Assembly: GCF_009498455.1 (NCBI RefSeq)
Contig: NZ_CP045644.1
Coordinates: 5,397,001-5,461,000 of the forward strand
Source of the DNA: Variovorax paradoxus
Lineage (GTDB): Bacteria; Pseudomonadota; Gammaproteobacteria; Burkholderiales; Burkholderiaceae_C
Reading direction: 5' to 3'
Length of the DNA: 64,000 nt
A program made the position numbers and the translations under genes. Below are positions 60,738 through 64,000 of this stretch, one piece after another. Each line of letters begins with the position of its first letter. Within the stretch, counting starts at the first letter, position 1. The notes under the pieces were generated by a model. That model ran no database searches. It worked only from the letters and a program-made list of their open reading frames with translations, and was not told where the DNA came from.

Positions 60738-63048
60738 CGTTTTCGGTTTCCCCGGCCAGTTGCACATGCCACCAGCTCGGCAGCAGCTCGCGGATCTCGG
60801 CGCGCGCAAAGCGGTCGTCGAGCAGGTGCAGCACGCCCGTGTCGGCCTCGGTGCGGATCACGCGGCCCGCGGCCTGCACCACCTTTTGCAGGCCCGGGTA
60901 GAGGTAGGTGTACTCGTAGCCCTTGCCGAAGCGCGACTGCATGCGTTCGCGCGTGATCTCGTTGAGTTCGTTGTACTGGGGCAGCCCCAGGCTCGCGACG
61001 AAAGCGCCGATGAGCCGGCTGCCCGGCAGGTCGATGCCCTCGCCGAACGCGCCGCCGAGCACGGCGAAACCGATGCCCTGTCCGCCCTCCTCGAAGCGCG
61101 CGACGAAGCCGTGGCGATCGGCCTCGCGCATGCCGCGCGTCTGCGCCCACACGGGCACGCCGGGGTGGCGCAGCGAGAACGCGGCGCAGGCCTTGTCGAG
61201 GTAGTCGAAGCTGCTGAAGAAGGCCAGGTAGTTGCCGGGCAGGCGCTCGAACTGCGCGCCGATGATGTCCGCCACATGGCGCAGCGAACCGGCGCGGTCG
61301 CGAAATCGCGTCGACACGCCGGTCGCCACCTCGACGCGCAGCTGCCGGCTGCTGAACGGCGACGCCACGTCGAGCAGCGCCGTGTCTTCGGGCAGGCCGA
61401 GCGCGTCGCGGTAGAACGCGAACGGCGACAGCGTGCCCGAGAAGCAGGTGACCGACACCGCGTCGGCAAAGCGGCCTTCGAGAAACGGCCCGGGCACGAG
61501 GTTGCGGATGGCCAGGCCGCGCTGTTCCTGCGTGCTGCCCAGGGTGCGCTCGAACACCGAGTGGTCGTCGAAGACCTCGGCCAGCCGCGCGAAGTGCAGC
61601 GCGTCGAAGAAGAAGCGCTGCAATGGCCCCTGCGCGGCCTCCGGCGTGGCGGCGAAGTGCTCGGCCATTGCGGTGTTGGCGGCCTGCAGCGTGCGCAAAA
61701 AACGCTCGGGGATCTCGTCGGCGGTGTCGTAGTCAGCCGTCTGCGCCTGCTGCAGCGTGTCCCATTCGCGGAACAGCCGTGCGAGCGGGCCGCGCACGGC
61801 GGCCGGCGCGGCGCGGTGCGCTTCTTCGAGGGCCGCGCCTTCGAGCTTCGCGGTGTACATGCCGCGCGCCCGCTCCAGCAGGTTGTGCGCCTCGTCGACC
61901 AGCACGGCGACGCGCCAGTTGGCGTCTTTCATGCTGGCGAACAGGAAGGCGCTGCTGTCGAAGTAGTAGTTGTAGTCGCCCACGATGACGTCGCTCCAGT
62001 GCGTCATTTCCTGCGCGAGGAAATAGGGGCACACCTCGTGTGCGAGCGCGACCTGGCGCAGGGCCTCGCGGTCGAGCCAGCCCGTCTGTGCGGCCTCGGC
62101 ACGCGCGGCGGGCAGGCGGTCGTAGAAGCTGCGCGCCAGCGGGCAGGCCTCGCCGTGGCAGGCGCGGTCGGGGTATTCGCAGACCTTCTCGCGGGCCGCA
62201 AGCTCGAGCACGCGCGGGCGTGCGCCGCCCTGCCCCAGCACCCGCAGCGCATCGAGCGCCACGGGCCGGCCGGAGGTCTTGGCGGTGAGGAAGAACACCT
62301 TGTCGACCCGGTGCGCCGCGCGCGCCTTGAGCAGCGGGAACAGCGTGGCCAGCGTCTTGCCGATGCCCGTGGGCGCCTGTGCCAGCAGGCATCGCGCACT
62401 GACCGCCGCGCGGTAGACCGCCTCGGCCAGTTCGCGCTGGCCGGTGCGGAACGTGGCGTGGGGAAATTCGAGCCGCGCCAGTGCGGCGTCGAGCGCGCCG
62501 CGGTGATCAGCCTCGCGCTGCGCCCAGTCGCTGTAGCAGGCGCACAAGGTCTCGAAGTGCGTGCGCAAGGTGTCGCGCGTGTGCTGCTCCTCGAGCACGG
62601 TTTCATCGCCGCTGGCCAGGTCGAGGTAGACCAGTGCAACGGTCAGGCTGTCGTGCCCTTCCTGTTCGCAGAGCATCCAGCCGTAGCAGCGCGCCTGTGC
62701 CCAGTGCAAGGCGCGGTGGTTGGCGCGGATGGCGTCGAAGTCGCCGCGGAAGGTCTTGATTTCTTCCACCCGCGCCTGCGACGGGTCGTAGCCGTCGGCC
62801 CGGCCGCGCACGCGCAAGGGGCCGCAGGTGGTGTCGAGCGGCACCTCGCTGCGGTAGTCGCCACCGCGCCGGGCCTGCACGAGCGCGTGGCCGGCCATGC
62901 CTTCGAGCGCGCTGGGCGCGGGCACGAAGCGCAGGTCGAGATCGCCTGCCTTGGCGCCGAACGCGCACAAGGCCTTGACGGACACGACGTGCGCCGCCGA
63001 GACGGTGGCAGACGCGGCGGGAGACGGAGATTGGGGTTCGGAAGGCAT
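60715..63048 (-). CDS. PD-(D/E)XK nuclease fused to DinG/XPD-type helicase
   Basis: A 777-residue protein. Residues about 60-180 show a RecB-like nuclease pattern (RGRADGYDPSQARVEEIKTFRGDF, then HWAQARCYGWML, giving D...ExK and QxxxY). The rest is a superfamily-2 XPD/DinG helicase: Walker A LLAQAPTGIGKTLATLFPLL at about 220-240, four Fe-S cysteines in KVCEYPDRACHGEACPLAR and later CPYF, DEAH box in VLVDEAHNLLERA at about 386-398, and the C-terminal QAAGRVIRTEADTG motif VI. It probably unwinds and cuts DNA during repair, together with alkB downstream. ATG 63048 preferred; an in-frame GTG at 63072 is possible. Confidence 0.9.
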   Translation of the reverse strand: MPSEPQSPSPAASATVSAAHVVSVKALCAFGAKAGDLDLRFVPAPSALEGMAGHALVQARRGGDYRSEVPLDTTCGPLRVRGRADGYDPSQARVEEIKTFRGDFDAIRANHRALHWAQARCYGWMLCEQEGHDSLTVALVYLDLASGDETVLEEQHTRDTLRTHFETLCACYSDWAQREADHRGALDAALARLEFPHATFRTGQRELAEAVYRAAVSARCLLAQAPTGIGKTLATLFPLLKARAAHRVDKVFFLTAKTSGRPVALDALRVLGQGGARPRVLELAAREKVCEYPDRACHGEACPLARSFYDRLPAARAEAAQTGWLDREALRQVALAHEVCPYFLAQEMTHWSDVIVGDYNYYFDSSAFLFASMKDANWRVAVLVDEAHNLLERARGMYTAKLEGAALEEAHRAAPAAVRGPLARLFREWDTLQQAQTADYDTADEIPERFLRTLQAANTAMAEHFAATPEAAQGPLQRFFFDALHFARLAEVFDDHSVFERTLGSTQEQRGLAIRNLVPGPFLEGRFADAVSVTCFSGTLSPFAFYRDALGLPEDTALLDVASPFSSRQLRVEVATGVSTRFRDRAGSLRHVADIIGAQFERLPGNYLAFFSSFDYLDKACAAFSLRHPGVPVWAQTRGMREADRHGFVARFEEGGQGIGFAVLGGAFGEGIDLPGSRLIGAFVASLGLPQYNELNEITRERMQSRFGKGYEYTYLYPGLQKVVQAAGRVIRTEADTGVLHLLDDRFARAEIRELLPSWWHVQLAGETENDARHPTP

Positions 63049-63189
63049 GCTGCCGATACTGGATGAAACCACAGTATACCGAGCACCGAATGCGGCAATA
63101 CGTCACACAAAGTGCTATCGGGGTGTTCTCCGACAGGTCAAATGCACTTTTTCGGCAAGACTTGACAAGTTTTGCTTACAAATGCGCCC

Positions 63190-64000
63190 ATGAAAACTCC
63201 CTCCGCGATCGACCCCGTCGAATTCGACCGCCTGCTCAGCCGCAACCTCAAGCTGCCGCTGCTCGGGGGCCTGATCGGCGCCGTGGCATTCGTCGCGCTC
63301 ATCCTGTATTTGCTGTCGAGCCTGAGCTGGGTCGAGCACACCGACCAGGTGACGCGCGCCGCCAGCGAACTGCAACGCCGCTCCATCGACATGGAGACCG
63401 GCATGCGCGGCTACCTGATCACCGGGGAGGAGAATTTTCTCGAGCCCTACCAGACCGCGCTGCCGCGCCTGAAGGCCGACACCGACGCGCTGCGCCGCCA
63501 AGTGTCGGACAACCGCCAGCAGGTGGAACGCGTCGACCGCATCGCGGGCCTGCAGGAGTCATGGCTGACGTTTGCGCGAGAAATGATCGAGGCGCGGCGC
63601 AATGGCGTCGACCTGCAGGCCACGGTGCGGCTGGGCCGCGGCAAGCGCCTGACCGACGAGCTGCGCGCCGAGTTCACGGCCTTCATGGACACCGAGCAGA
63701 CGCTGCGCTTCCAGCGCAACACCGAGGCCAACCGCACCAGCTGGTGGGTCGTCGGCCTGTTCCTGCTGTTCACGCTGGTGTTCTCGGGACTGGTCGCGTT
63801 CTTCGGGCGCCGGCAGCTGATGCGGCTGTCCGACAGCTACGACGTGGTGCTGCGCGAGCAGGCGGCGCATGCCGAGCGCCTGGCGCAGGAGGCCTGGCTG
63901 CGCAGCGCGCAGACCGAGCTGGTCGGCGAATTGGTCGGCGAACTCAGTGCGCCCGACATGGGCCGCAAGATCCTCGCGTTTTTCTCGCGCCACCTCGGCA
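63190..64000 (+). CDS. CHASE3-domain sensor protein, N-terminal part (cut by window edge)
   Basis: The first 270 residues only. A transmembrane helix (about 27-48) leads to a periplasmic CHASE3 domain (about 50-180; AASELQRRSIDMETGMRGYLITGEENFLEPY is diagnostic) and a second helix (about 185-207). The cytoplasmic part begins with a helical stretch and a GAF-like start (ELVGELSAPDMGRKILAFFSRHLG). This is the beginning of a hybrid histidine kinase/response-regulator sensor in many relatives; the catalytic part is outside the window. Divergent from the nuclease-helicase gene. Confidence 0.88.
   Translation, partial: MKTPSAIDPVEFDRLLSRNLKLPLLGGLIGAVAFVALILYLLSSLSWVEHTDQVTRAASELQRRSIDMETGMRGYLITGEENFLEPYQTALPRLKADTDALRRQVSDNRQQVERVDRIAGLQESWLTFAREMIEARRNGVDLQATVRLGRGKRLTDELRAEFTAFMDTEQTLRFQRNTEANRTSWWVVGLFLLFTLVFSGLVAFFGRRQLMRLSDSYDVVLREQAAHAERLAQEAWLRSAQTELVGELVGELSAPDMGRKILAFFSRHLG

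Overview
The window is high-GC DNA from a bacterial chromosome. GC-rich third codon positions, many ATGA/GTGA gene overlaps and the gene families (Bug-type binding proteins, many LysR and AraC regulators, a DUF6502/DUF5666 pair, type VI secretion VgrG loci) point to Betaproteobacteria, order Burkholderiales, most likely a Comamonadaceae such as Variovorax. The genus is inferred, because no rRNA or other marker gene is present. I see no tRNA, CRISPR array, insertion sequence or origin.

Layout. 1-3.0 kb, minus strand: vgrG followed by a small membrane-anchored protein and the start of a DUF2169 gene (type VI secretion). 3.2-8.0 kb: iron-type alcohol dehydrogenase, a secreted hydratase-fold protein, an alpha/beta hydrolase, a thioesterase-acetyltransferase fusion and a secreted protein of unknown function. 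8.2-13.9 kb: housekeeping block ygfZ / mltG-tmk-holB-pilZ-tatD-ankyrin. 13.9-18.0 kb: small unknown genes and the DUF6502-DUF5666 pair. 18.3-21.6 kb: one NarL-type histidine kinase with two response regulators, the second having Glu where the phosphorylated Asp should be. 21.6-26.6 kb: ridA, LysR, and a ureide/purine-breakdown cluster (deaminase, uraH, a Tat-exported uraH-like paralogue, uraD, MFS importer, LysR). 27.6-31.7 kb: LysR, Bug binding protein, M20 amidohydrolase, AraC. 31.8-33.6 kb: AhpD-like, thioredoxin-like and a frameshifted MOSC gene. 33.6-38 kb: hom with a putative Thr/Ile/Met leader-peptide attenuator, and a Pat-like acyltransferase. 38-46.4 kb: DUF4105 protein, lipoprotein hydrolase, dodecin, cyclopropane synthase, frameshifted amidase and two AraC regulators. 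46.6-51 kb: aldo/keto reductase and bioA-bioF-bioD. 51.7-58.8 kb: a second vgrG with a peptidoglycan-targeting effector and an AT-rich cluster of small secreted proteins. 58.8-64 kb: NmrA-like protein, small basic protein, alkB, nuclease-helicase fusion and the start of a CHASE3 sensor gene.

The part that looks most like a distinctive system is 51.7-58.8 kb. A GC-rich VgrG and the N-terminal half of the effector run into an AT-rich GH19-lysozyme-like toxin domain, three secreted candidate immunity proteins, and then a degraded copy of the first of these that stops at the edge of the flanking chromosomal gene. This reads as a toxin/immunity tip exchanged by recombination. The best regulatory find is the hom leader at about 35.03-35.16 kb. 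Two enzyme genes (MOSC at 33.08 kb, amidase at 43.24 kb) each carry an apparent one-base deletion.
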